This document shows, piece by piece, positions 7,533-18,683 of a stretch of 64,000 nt of DNA (its first letter is position 1; each line of letters opens with the position of its first letter). A program made the translations under genes and the position numbers. Under the pieces are notes generated by a model. It was not told the origin of the DNA. It searched no databases and saw only the letters and a program-made list of their open reading frames with translations. This stretch comes from an uncultured Prevotellaceae bacterium (GTDB lineage Bacteria; Bacteroidota; Bacteroidia; Bacteroidales; Bacteroidaceae): contig ONMA01000009.1 of the NCBI GenBank assembly GCA_900318815.1, positions 1 through 64,000 of the forward strand, read 5' to 3'.

Positions 7533-8261
7533 CTATTCTGAAGCCGTAAAAGGCGTTTCTTTGCTCTCAAAATAATGTGTCAGCTCGCTTTCGGCACTTC
7601 TGTCTTCGTTGGGCAGATCGCGTATGATGCAGCCTTTCTCCAGCAGCGCGATGCGTGTGGAAATGTCAATCGTGTGCTGCAGGTTGTGGCTGCTAATCAG
7701 GATGGTTGCTCCCGTTGTCCTGTTGTATTCCACTAACAGGTGTTTCAGCACATTCTGGCTCGAAGGGTCAAGGAAGTTGAAAGGCTCGTCGAGAATGACC
7801 AGCTTCGGTTCGCGCAGCATGGCGGCGATGATGCCTACCTTCTGCTTGTTGCCTGCCGAGAGGTTGCGGATGAGTTTCTTCTGTCCGAACACTTCGCCTC
7901 CCGCCAACCGCTCAAACTGCTTCAGACGCTCGTTCACGGTATCTGGCGAAAGGTTGCTGATCTTGCCGAGGAAGGCAAAGTACTCTTCGGGGGTCAGGAA
8001 GTCAATAAGAAATCCATCGTCGATATGGGCACCTGTTGTGTCCTTCCACTCCTCTGATGCCGATGGGTCGATGTCGTTGAGCGTCACATGGCCTTCATCG
8101 GCCTTCAGCAGGTCGAGCATCAGTCGGAACAGCGTAGTCTTGCCTGCACCGTTGTTGCCCACGAGACCCAGGATATCGCCGTCGTTCACGGTGAACGACG
8201 GGATATCGCAGGCTACTGTCTCGCCAAATTGCTTCTTGAGATTAGATATGTTAATCATCAT
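7533..8261 (-). CDS. ABC transporter ATP-binding protein
   Basis: A 242-residue ATPase subunit. Visible motifs: Walker A GNNGAGKTTLF (about residues 35-45), the ABC signature as NLSAGNKQK (a Gly-Asn in place of the usual Gly-Gln), Walker B LVILDEPFNFLDP and the switch histidine in ISSHNL. Hydrolysis should be normal. It begins 18 bp after secA stops and on the same strand, so it is probably the second gene of that operon. No permease is encoded nearby, so its membrane partner must lie elsewhere; the length and fold fit the CcmA/NatA-type single-domain exporters. Substrate unknown. Confidence 0.88.
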   Translation of the reverse strand: MMINISNLKKQFGETVACDIPSFTVNDGDILGLVGNNGAGKTTLFRLMLDLLKADEGHVTLNDIDPSASEEWKDTTGAHIDDGFLIDFLTPEEYFAFLGKISNLSPDTVNERLKQFERLAGGEVFGQKKLIRNLSAGNKQKVGIIAAMLREPKLVILDEPFNFLDPSSQNVLKHLLVEYNRTTGATILISSHNLQHTIDISTRIALLEKGCIIRDLPNEDRSAESELTHYFESKETPFTASE

Positions 8262-8279
8262 TCTCTGTTGTCAATTCAT

Positions 8280-11678
<3,399 letters not shown>

Positions 11679-11719
11679 TTTATATCTTCTTTTTTATTTG
11701 CTATTGAACTATTGGGGTG

Positions 11720-11727
11720 CAAAGTTA
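11720..11727 (-). promoter_or_regulatory. -7 box of the secA promoter
   Basis: TAACTTTG on the minus strand, 41 bp before the secA start. No clear TTTG was found at the expected -33 position. Confidence 0.55.
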
Positions 11728-11828
11728 CTGATTTTTTTGCTGATAACAGCATCAATTGCCCATTTTCTGCTGTTAATGGGCTTATTTTGTGTACTTTCCG
11801 CGTTTTTTAGTCTCTCAGTAGCGGGGAA

Positions 11829-13409
11829 TTAGAAAAGCGGCTCCGATGTGCAGGCATTCGGGGCCCTGATGCGTATGGCCCTGGAAATGGTCGAGGCAAT
11901 ACGGTCGGTGGTGACGGGCGTGCTGACATGTTGACTGGGCACGTTGGCCCCAAAGAAGATGATGGGGAAGGGGACAAACGAGGCGCAAACCTGTTCCTGC
12001 TCCTGAGTGTCCTCGTCGAGCAGGTTCCAGCCCGGGGCAATCTCAATGAGCAGGTCGCCGCAGCGTTCCGGGTTGAATCCGTTGCGCGTCTTCTGGGTAT
12101 AGTCGTTGCTGGTAGTGAGCAGTTGCAGGGAGGTGTAGACGTTGCGAACGCCCGACAGCATGGCCAGAAATTCCTGCGAACGGTTACTTGCATCTGCAAT
12201 GCTTATCTTCTTCTGCTCCAGTAGCTTGTGGTTGAGGAAAAGGTGGTTCTTGAAGTGAGCCTCCACATACTGCCCCTGTCCCCAGATGGCTCCGAGGTAC
12301 ATGTTCAGCAGGTTGGTGGTTCGGCTCATGTAGAAGGTTCCTGTGGGCACGTTGTACTTCTGGTAGTCGGCCGTCTCGTGGTCGTTGTAGCCGGTACTGG
12401 TAACGACGAAAAGCACCTTGTCTATTCCTATGCGCTCTTCGATGAAGCCGATGAGCCGTCCTATCTCGCTGTCCAGTCTTACGTAGGTGTCCTGTAGCTC
12501 GATGCGACATTCTGTCAGTGTGCGGTGGTCGTAGTTGCCTGCGTAGTAGGTCAGGCAGAGCATATCAGTCACGCGGTCGTTGCCCATGCCGGTATTGACG
12601 ATGCACTGTGTGGCCAGGTCGGTAATGCTGCTGTTCACCAAGGCGCTGGCCTTGAAAGCCTCAAAGCGTCGCGGTCCGCTGAAGCGGTGCTTGAAGGGCT
12701 TTTGTAGGCCCGTGTGCATGAAGTAGCTGAAGTTGCCCACCAGCTCATTGACAGGCTCCCACGTCATATCGTCAATGTGGTTGGCCGGGGCTTGCTCGTT
12801 GTTGGCCACCTGCAGCCAGACGGGCATGCCGTTGGTGTAGTATTGCGACGTACACCAATAGCCTTCGCGGTCGTCAATCCACACGGCTGCATTGGCCGCA
12901 TGACCGCCAAAGAGCACGGCGGCATCGCGCGATGGGGCAATAGCATAGACGTTGGCCTTGCCGTCGGTAGCCACTTTCAGCTCGTCGCCCACGGTCGAGG
13001 TCACAAGCTGCTTGGGCGAGGTGCCGTCGGTGGTGCCAATGCCCTCGAAAGCCTTGTCGTCTACGCACCAGACGGGGCGCAGCGTCTGTCGGTTGAGCCA
13101 TTGCTGTCCCACAATACTATTATAATAAGGTGTGGTGCCGGTACACAGGGTAGCGATGGCCGAGGCACGGTCGATGGGGGCAAACGGATAGTTGGCGTTA
13201 GGGTAGACGAGGCCTTCACTGAGCAGCCTTCGGAACCCTTTGTCGGAATAGAGTGGGGCAAAGGCTTCCAGGTAGTCGGAGCGCAGCTGGTCTATGGCGA
13301 TGCTTACCACCAGTCTGGGCGATTGTCCGCCAGCCTGCTGTTGGGCATGTGTTTCGGTGTTGAAGCCAAGAACGGCCAGGAGGGTGATGTAGAGATACTT
13401 ATTTGTCAT
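11829..13409 (-). CDS. Alkaline-phosphatase-superfamily protein, exported
   Basis: A 526-residue protein with a signal peptide (KYLYITLLAVLGFNTETHAQ, cleavage near residue 22). It belongs to the type I phosphodiesterase / alkaline phosphatase superfamily: the first metal aspartate is seen in VVSIAIDQLRSDYLEAF (Asp40), the TG-P-yy-N segment at residues 90-98, and a late Asp-His pair in STGYNDHETADY. The nucleophile region reads APIDRASAIATLCTG (residues 77-91) rather than the usual 'T-x-P-G-H'; I recall the same DRAS form in other Bacteroidales members, so it may be a sub-family with altered chemistry. It overlaps the preceding DUF4105/Lnb gene by 11 bp, which implies translational coupling and perhaps a shared role at the cell envelope. 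Substrate unknown. Confidence 0.75.
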   Translation of the reverse strand: MTNKYLYITLLAVLGFNTETHAQQQAGGQSPRLVVSIAIDQLRSDYLEAFAPLYSDKGFRRLLSEGLVYPNANYPFAPIDRASAIATLCTGTTPYYNSIVGQQWLNRQTLRPVWCVDDKAFEGIGTTDGTSPKQLVTSTVGDELKVATDGKANVYAIAPSRDAAVLFGGHAANAAVWIDDREGYWCTSQYYTNGMPVWLQVANNEQAPANHIDDMTWEPVNELVGNFSYFMHTGLQKPFKHRFSGPRRFEAFKASALVNSSITDLATQCIVNTGMGNDRVTDMLCLTYYAGNYDHRTLTECRIELQDTYVRLDSEIGRLIGFIEERIGIDKVLFVVTSTGYNDHETADYQKYNVPTGTFYMSRTTNLLNMYLGAIWGQGQYVEAHFKNHLFLNHKLLEQKKISIADASNRSQEFLAMLSGVRNVYTSLQLLTTSNDYTQKTRNGFNPERCGDLLIEIAPGWNLLDEDTQEQEQVCASFVPFPIIFFGANVPSQHVSTPVTTDRIASTISRAIRIRAPNACTSEPLF

Positions 13410-14580
13410 GCTTGAGGTGACTACAGGTTCTTAGAAGCAAACATAATGCCAAAAAATACATCCCTTCGGCATACTGCTGCCAGTAGCCGCCTGCAAAGAA
13501 GAGGAGGACGAGGATGGGAAGGATCATCCAGTAGCGCGTATTCCGCTTGCGCCTAATGATGGCAGGAAGGTAGAACAGGTGGACTGGATTGAGCAGCAGC
13601 ACTTGCAGGTTGGTGCTGGTGGTGGGATGCTCGGAGAAGAACATCAGCACGACGATGATGCCCGCCAGTCCCGCAGGCAGCAACAGCGCGACATCCCACC
13701 ACACCATTGTCCTTTTGCGCCGCCACTCTAAGGCGAAAATCACCATCGACACCACCAGTAGTATTACGGCGCAGGTCGTGGGCGAGACGGGAAACTCCTT
13801 CTCTACTATCTGTATGCCTGGCTTCACCGCTATTCGCCGCGTCTTCACCATTGGCCTCACCGTGCCGTCGGGATTGTATATCTGGGCTTGGGCAAAGTCG
13901 CGTTCCAGGTTCTCCGGCAGGAAGTGCTGTTCGCGCTGCGTCGTGGGCAGGTCGGCACGCACGCCGAGCAGCAGGTCGCTGCCCATAGCTGCCCAAGGGT
14001 GCAGCGCCGTGTGGTCGTGGAGCATGGAGCGGAACGAAGGCCCTTTGTCCTTCTGCACGGGATAGACGATGCGTCCCTGCACGTTGCGCTCGATGATGTT
14101 GCGCGGATGGGTGGAGCAGTTGTCGAAGAACAGGTTGTAGCGGTAGACGCGGTTCTCAGGCAGGTAGTTGATGGCCAAGGCACGCACCAGGTCGCGCTTC
14201 TCCTGTGCCGTGAGGTTCAGCACCAGCTCGCTCACCTGGCTTCCCCAATGTTGGTAGTACTTGCAAAACTCCTTGAAAGGGGCAATGCCCAGTTCGTAGT
14301 CGGTCTTGCCGAAGACGAAGCGCAGGATGAAATAGTCCTGTGCATAGTTGAACACGCCGTAGTTGAATGCAAGGTCTTCACCCGTATGCAGGTCGTGGAC
14401 ACGCAGGGCCGCATGTCCGTACAGACTGTAGACCTCCTCGTGAGGTGAACAGGTAATGAGTCCTATTTCTACGCTGTCGTAATATTCCGTGCCTACCTCC
14501 CGGGCGGCTTGGCCCTGTATGGCCAAAAAACAGGCCGACAGCAAGAAAAGAGTCCTAAAAATGCTTGTAAATTGTTTCAC
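13399..14580 (-). CDS. lnb: DUF4105 / Lnb-type membrane protein (candidate lipoprotein N-acyltransferase)
   Basis: A 393-residue protein with an N-terminal signal or anchor, a periplasmic DUF4105 domain (about residues 35-250) and four to five membrane spans in the last 120 residues (for example CAVILLVVSMVIFALEW, VALLLPAGLAGIIVVLMFF, MILPILVLLFFAGGYW). Likely catalytic residues are His56 in YGHAALRV and Cys155 in FFDNCSTHPRN, the NlpC/P60-like pair expected for this fold. Recent work assigns this family in Bacteroides the missing third acylation of lipoproteins; I rely on memory for that. No Lnt is in view to compare. The only in-frame start near the 5' end is GTG at 14580, only 4 bp from a TAATTTTG box, so the message could be nearly leaderless. 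Coupled to the phosphatase-like gene by an 11-bp overlap. Confidence 0.7.
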   Translation of the reverse strand: MKQFTSIFRTLFLLSACFLAIQGQAAREVGTEYYDSVEIGLITCSPHEEVYSLYGHAALRVHDLHTGEDLAFNYGVFNYAQDYFILRFVFGKTDYELGIAPFKEFCKYYQHWGSQVSELVLNLTAQEKRDLVRALAINYLPENRVYRYNLFFDNCSTHPRNIIERNVQGRIVYPVQKDKGPSFRSMLHDHTALHPWAAMGSDLLLGVRADLPTTQREQHFLPENLERDFAQAQIYNPDGTVRPMVKTRRIAVKPGIQIVEKEFPVSPTTCAVILLVVSMVIFALEWRRKRTMVWWDVALLLPAGLAGIIVVLMFFSEHPTTSTNLQVLLLNPVHLFYLPAIIRRKRNTRYWMILPILVLLFFAGGYWQQYAEGMYFLALCLLLRTCSHLKHDK

Positions 14581-14584
14581 GGTG

Positions 14585-14592
14585 CAAAATTA
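14585..14592 (-). promoter_or_regulatory. -7 box before the DUF4105/Lnb gene
   Basis: TAATTTTG on the minus strand ends only 4 bp before the GTG start, with no clear -33 element. If used, the 5' untranslated region would be almost absent. Confidence 0.4.
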
Positions 14593-14637
14593 AGCTATAT
14601 TTTTCAGTTTCGGTGCGATTAATTCGATTTTTTTCAA

Positions 14638-14645
14638 TAATTTTG
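14638..14645 (+). promoter_or_regulatory. -7 box before the outer-membrane barrel gene
   Basis: TAATTTTG lies 24 bp upstream of the ATG at 14670. The -33 region is T-rich but lacks an exact TTTG at the right distance. Confidence 0.55.
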
Positions 14646-14669
14646 CACGCTGATACAAAATTGTAGCAA

Positions 14670-15953
14670 ATGAACAAGAAATTTATATGCAGCATCCTGC
14701 TTGCAATGGCATGCGTCGGCGCTTGGTCGCAGAGTGGCACCAACTCGCCTTACAGCCAGTATGGCGTCGGTATTCTTTCCGACCAGTCGCAGGGCTTCAG
14801 CCGGGGCATGAACGGAGCTGCGCTGGGTATCAGGCAAGGTAATGTGGCCAACACGCTCAATCCGGCATCCTATTCTGCCGTAGACTCCCTGACCATGATC
14901 TTCGATGTGGGCATGTCGGGTCAGACGACGAACTTCAAGGAGGGCAGCATGAAAGTCAATGCCAACAATGCCAACTTTGAGTATGCGTTATGTCTGTTCC
15001 GCCTGGCCAAGGGGTTAGGGGCCAGCTTCGGTGTCTTGCCTTATAGCAACGTAGGTTATAAATACACCTCCAGCACGTTCCTTGACAGGACGAATGGCAC
15101 GGTGACCGAGACCTACAGCGGCGAGGGCGGTCTGCATCAGGCCTTTTTCGGTATTGGCGGCACGCTGTTCCGTAACCTCTCCGTCGGTGCCAACTTCTCC
15201 TATCTCTGGGGATCGCTCGACAAGGTGGTAGTGAGCAGCTCTACGACTTACATCAATTCTCTTTCCAAGAGCTATTCGGCTTCGGTCAACAACTACAAGC
15301 TTGACTTTGGACTGCAGTACACCCTGCCTTGCTCCAAGGACGATGACCTCACCATCGGTGCCACCTTCGGGCTTGGCCATAAGCTGAAGGCCGATGCCCA
15401 GTGCGATGTCATCAATGTCCGCACCTCGGGTACCAGCGACACCACCAGTGTCGTCATTTCCGATGCCCTTGAACTCCCGATGTCCTACGGCGTGGGCTTT
15501 GCCTGGCGTCATGCCAACAAGCTGATTGTCGATGCCGATGTCAGCATGCAGCAGTGGGGCAAGGTGAAGATGCCCGGCTACGATGCCAAACAGAACACCT
15601 ATGCCCTTCGCGACGACCTGCTGAAGGATCGCTGGGCAGTGGCTGTGGGTGCCGACTATGTGCCCGACTGGATGAGCCCGCGCAACTACCTGAAGCGTGT
15701 TCACTATCGTGCCGGCATTGGCTACGCCACCTCTTATTATAATATTAACGGTGCCAACGGCCCCAAGGAACTGAGCGTGAGCGCAGGCTTCGGACTGCCC
15801 CTGCTGAATGGCTACAACAACCGTTCTGTGCTGAATGTCAGTGCCCAGTGGGTACATACCTCGGCCACGGGTCTCATCAAGGAGAATACTTTCCGCATCA
15901 ACCTCGGCCTCACGTTCAATGAGCGCTGGTTCTTCAAGTGGAAGATTGACTAA
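14670..15953 (+). CDS. Outer-membrane beta-barrel protein, FadL/OmpP1-like
   Basis: A 427-residue exported protein with a signal peptide (MNKKFICSILLAMACVGAWS, cleavage before QSG). The mature start, GTNSPYSQYGVGILSDQSQGFSRGM, then LNPASYSAVDSL, matches a Bacteroidota family usually labelled outer-membrane protein and resembling the FadL/TodX barrels. Alternating hydrophobic strands fill the rest, ending with NLGLTFNERWFFKWKID, an aromatic-rich last strand as expected for BAM assembly. It would sit in the outer membrane, perhaps as a channel for hydrophobic compounds. In related genomes I recall it upstream of lptC and the CorC-like gene, the same order as here, but here a large repeat array separates it from lptC. 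Confidence 0.72.
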   Translation: MNKKFICSILLAMACVGAWSQSGTNSPYSQYGVGILSDQSQGFSRGMNGAALGIRQGNVANTLNPASYSAVDSLTMIFDVGMSGQTTNFKEGSMKVNANNANFEYALCLFRLAKGLGASFGVLPYSNVGYKYTSSTFLDRTNGTVTETYSGEGGLHQAFFGIGGTLFRNLSVGANFSYLWGSLDKVVVSSSTTYINSLSKSYSASVNNYKLDFGLQYTLPCSKDDDLTIGATFGLGHKLKADAQCDVINVRTSGTSDTTSVVISDALELPMSYGVGFAWRHANKLIVDADVSMQQWGKVKMPGYDAKQNTYALRDDLLKDRWAVAVGADYVPDWMSPRNYLKRVHYRAGIGYATSYYNINGANGPKELSVSAGFGLPLLNGYNNRSVLNVSAQWVHTSATGLIKENTFRINLGLTFNERWFFKWKID

Positions 15954-15966
15954 TATTCGGTCTATG

Positions 15967-16650
15967 CAGATGATAGCCTCGGTTCTACACGGTTCTACAC
16001 GGTCTTTTCGCCAGATGATAGCCTCGGTTCTACACGGTTCTACACGGTCTTTTCGCCAGATGATAGCCTCGGTTCTACACGGTTCTACACGGTTTTTTCG
16101 CCTGATGATAGCCTCGGTTCTACACGGTTCTACACGGTTTTTTCACCAGATAATAGCCACGGTTCTACACGGTTTTATACGGTTTATGCAGAAATTAGTC
16201 GGTTGGTTCTACACGGTGTGTCATAAACCGTGTGAAAACGATAACAGTAGTATCCGCATAGCCCGTGTAGAACCGTGTAAAACCGTGGCCAGAAATATCC
16301 GCATAGCCCGTGTAGAACCGTGTAAAACCGTGGCCGGAAATATCCGCATAGCCCGTGTAGAACCGTGTAAAACCGTGGCCAGAAATATCCGCATAGCCCG
16401 TGTAGAACCGTGTAAAACCGTGGCGAGTAATATCAGCATAGCCCGTGTAAAACCGTTTAAAACCGTGGCCAGAAATATCCGCATAGCCCGTGTAGAACCG
16501 TGTAAAACCGTGGCCAGAAATATCAGCATAGCCCGTGTAAAACCGTGTAAAACCGTGGCCAGAAATATCAGCATAGCCCGTGTAAAACCGTGTAAAACCG
16601 TGGCGAGCAATATCCGCAAAGCCCGTGTAAAACCGTATAAAACCGTGGCC
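15967..16650. repeat. 45-bp repeat array: 5 direct plus 9 inverted copies around a palindromic centre
   Basis: Five units of exactly 45 bp start at 15967, 16012, 16057, 16102 and 16147 (each containing GGTTCTACACGG twice or nearly so). After a 59-bp centre (16192-16250), which itself holds ACACGGT ... ACCGTGT, nine units in reverse orientation begin at 16251 and repeat every 45 bp to 16650 (core CCGTGTAGAACCGTGTAAAA), the last one shortened to 40 bp. Copies differ by a few bases (G/A and C/A changes). Because 45 is a multiple of three, reading frames stay open through the array on both strands, but codon content looks like repeat, not protein. The whole block could fold into a long hairpin. 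It fills the 703 bp between the barrel gene and lptC. Confidence 0.93.
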
Positions 16651-16656
16651 ATCCTG

Positions 16657-17292
16657 ATGCTCCTCTCGTGGCTATTCTTTGCCTGTAGCGAGGCTCATGA
16701 GCACATTGCCCCGGCGGTGAATCCCGAGGACTCCGTGTCGATGATGACATCCTACGGGGTCAACACGCTTATCTCCGATTCCGGCGTTATCAAATACCGT
16801 GTCGTGGCCGAGCGCTGGGAGGTCAACATTGCCCGCCAGCCGTCGCGATGGGAGTTTATGAAGGGCGTGTTCTTCGAGCAGTTCGACGAGCAGTTTCATG
16901 TGCAGGGCTACATCCAGGCCGACACCGCCTGGTACTACGACCAGATAAAGCTGTGGAAACTTCGTGGCCGGGTGAGCATCCGCAACGTCGAGGGACTTAT
17001 CTATAAGAGCGAGGAGCTGTTCTGGGACTTGCAGAAGCACGAACTCTATTCGCATGTCTTCTCGCGAGTCATCACGCCCGAGCGCACCATTCAGGGGTCA
17101 TACTTCCGTAGCGACGAGCACATGGAACACTACATGGTGAGCAATTCCAAGGGCTCGTTCCTGGCCGAGGATATGGCGGGCAGCAAGGAAGAGGGGGGAG
17201 TGGACACGAGCACCTTTGCCGACAGCACCCAGACAGAGCCGCAGGTAAGGCCCGCTGCCACGCACAGGGCTGCAACCCGCACGAATGAATAA
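16657..17292 (+). CDS. lptC: LPS-export periplasmic lipoprotein LptC
   Basis: A protein of 211 residues from the ATG at 16657, with a lipobox-like LLSWLFFAC and the LptC/LptA-type strand-rich body: GVIKYRVVAERWEV, FEQFDEQFHVQGYIQADTAWYY, LWKLRGRVSIRNVEG, ELFWDLQKHELYS and ITPERTIQGSYF. It should take lipopolysaccharide from LptBFG and pass it to the periplasmic bridge. The N-terminus is uncertain: the ATG leaves no positive charge before the hydrophobic stretch, while the in-frame end of the repeat array encodes KARVKPYKTVAIL, which would make a good signal-peptide n-region if translation began at a GTG in the array (for example near 16600). It is followed after 23 bp by the CorC-like gene, likely co-transcribed. 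Confidence 0.82.
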   Translation: MLLSWLFFACSEAHEHIAPAVNPEDSVSMMTSYGVNTLISDSGVIKYRVVAERWEVNIARQPSRWEFMKGVFFEQFDEQFHVQGYIQADTAWYYDQIKLWKLRGRVSIRNVEGLIYKSEELFWDLQKHELYSHVFSRVITPERTIQGSYFRSDEHMEHYMVSNSKGSFLAEDMAGSKEEGGVDTSTFADSTQTEPQVRPAATHRAATRTNE

Positions 17293-17315
17293 CCACTATT
17301 TTTTGAAGTAGCAAT

Positions 17316-18605
17316 ATGACATTACTTATCACAGGACTGTTCTTGACCATGATTCTCTCCGCCTTTTTCTCGGGTATGGAGATTGCCTTCGTGTCGAGCA
17401 ACCGCCTGCTGGTAGAAATGGATCGCGAGAAGAACGGGCCCGCTCAGAAGGCGTTGGCACTCTTCTATCGGCATCCTAACAACTTTGTTTCCACCATGCT
17501 CGTGGGCAACAATATTGCCCTCGTCATCTATGGCATCCTCTTTGCACAAATCTTCGACACCTTGTTCTTCCATTCCCTGAACGATGGGGCCCGTGTCATG
17601 GCCGATACGCTCCTCTCTACGCTTGTCGTGCTGTTTACGGGCGAGTTCCTGCCGAAGACCATCTTCCGTGCCAATCCCAATACCATGATTACCTTCTTTG
17701 CCATTCCGGCATGGGTCTTCTATGTGTTGCTGTTCCCCATCTCCAAGTTGGCCACCCTCATGGCCAAGGGGCTGCTGCGTGTCTTTGGCGTGAAGATGAG
17801 CAAGACGGCCGATGTGAGTGCCTTCACCAAGGTGGATCTCGACTATCTGGTGCAGTCGAGCATCGACAATGCGGGCAGTAAGGATAAGATTGAGGAGGAG
17901 GTGCGCATCTTCCAGAACGCGCTGGAGTTCAGCGAGACCAAGGTGCGCGACTGCATGGTTCCGCGCACGGAAATCTACGCCATCGAGGATACCAGCACCA
18001 TTGAGCAGCTGAAGCAGCTTTTTGTCGAGAGCGGGCATTCCAAGATTGTGGTCTACCATGAGGATATCGACCATATCGTGGGCTACATCCATTCCTCCGA
18101 GATGTTCCGGCTGAGTAAAGAGTTAAGAGAGAAGAGTGAAGGGTCGATACAGTCATCACTCATCCGTTCCATGCCTTTTGTTCCCGAGACGATGGCGGCC
18201 AGTAAGATGATGCACATCTTCCTGCAGCAGAAGAAGTCGTTGGGTGTGGTGGTCGATGAGTTTGGCGGCACGAGCGGACTCATCTCTTTGGAAGATATTG
18301 TTGAGGAGATTTTCGGCGACATTGAGGACGAGCACGACTCCAACAAGTACGTGGCCAAGCAATTGGAGGATGGTGAGTATCTGTTGTCGGGCCGACTAGA
18401 GATAGAGAAGGTCAATGAGCTTTTCGGCATCTCCCTTCCCGAGAGTGACGACTACATGACCGTGGGCGGTCTAATTCTTCATGCCTACCAGAGTTTCCCG
18501 AAACTCAACGAGGTTGTTCGTATTCCTCCCTTTGAGTTCAAGATTGTCAAGAACACCGCCACCAAGATTGAGCTTGTCAAGCTGAAGGTGGTGGGCGAGG
18601 AGTAA
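17316..18605 (+). CDS. CNNM/CorC-type membrane protein with CBS domains (hemolysin family)
   Basis: A 429-residue inner-membrane protein. An N-terminal CNNM (DUF21) membrane domain covers about residues 1-180 (SAFFSGMEIAFVSSNRL, STMLVGNNIALVIYG, GEFLPKTIFR). Two CBS motifs follow (VRDCMVPRTEIYAIE and MPFVPETMAASKMM, then VVVDEFGGTSGLISLEDIVEEIFGDIEDEHD), and the end is a CorC_HlyC domain (LLSGRLEIEKVNELFGISLPESDDYMTVGG). Members act in Mg or Co transport or sensing. Within the CBS region, residues about 266-276 (SKELREKSEG) lie over a 7-bp tandem repeat and appear as an insertion relative to family members I remember, lengthening a loop. It ends the lptC transcription unit; convergent palindromic repeats follow. 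Confidence 0.88.
   Translation: MTLLITGLFLTMILSAFFSGMEIAFVSSNRLLVEMDREKNGPAQKALALFYRHPNNFVSTMLVGNNIALVIYGILFAQIFDTLFFHSLNDGARVMADTLLSTLVVLFTGEFLPKTIFRANPNTMITFFAIPAWVFYVLLFPISKLATLMAKGLLRVFGVKMSKTADVSAFTKVDLDYLVQSSIDNAGSKDKIEEEVRIFQNALEFSETKVRDCMVPRTEIYAIEDTSTIEQLKQLFVESGHSKIVVYHEDIDHIVGYIHSSEMFRLSKELREKSEGSIQSSLIRSMPFVPETMAASKMMHIFLQQKKSLGVVVDEFGGTSGLISLEDIVEEIFGDIEDEHDSNKYVAKQLEDGEYLLSGRLEIEKVNELFGISLPESDDYMTVGGLILHAYQSFPKLNEVVRIPPFEFKIVKNTATKIELVKLKVVGEE
18113..18140 (+). repeat. 7-bp tandem repeat inside the CorC-like coding sequence
   Basis: Four 7-bp units in register: GAGTAAA, GAGTTAA, GAGAGAA, GAGTGAA. They are the reverse complement of the TTCACTC minisatellite at 22768-22830 and encode the stretch SKELREKSEG. 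Confidence 0.75.
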
Positions 18606-18619
18606 CATGTATCCGGCAT

Positions 18620-18663
18620 GAATACAAGTGGTATTCACGGCGAATACAAGTAGTATTCACGTT
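18620..18663. repeat. Two-unit 22-bp palindromic repeat
   Basis: GAATACAAGTGGTATTCACGGC at 18620-18641 (split here as GAATAC-AAGTG-GTATTC plus CACGGC... flank) and its near copy at 18642-18663. Each unit is a 6-bp stem with a 5-nt loop. It sits between convergent genes just after the CorC-like stop and may serve as a transcription end point. Confidence 0.75.
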
Positions 18664-18683
18664 TGATATAAAGTAACTTCTAT

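Noticed and set aside
15835-16644. Protein-coding reading of the 45-bp array joined to the end of the barrel gene and to LptC
   Set aside because: The frame opens inside the barrel gene and its residues are direct copies of repeat DNA; only the last part may be used as an LptC start.
15967-16650. CRISPR array
   Set aside because: Units are contiguous with no unique spacers, orientation flips in the middle, and no cas gene is near. The 22-bp arrays fail for the same reason.
16221-16652. 143-codon antisense frame in the same array (ATVLHGFTRAM repeats)
   Set aside because: Open only because the unit is 45 bp; no promoter and pure repeat content.
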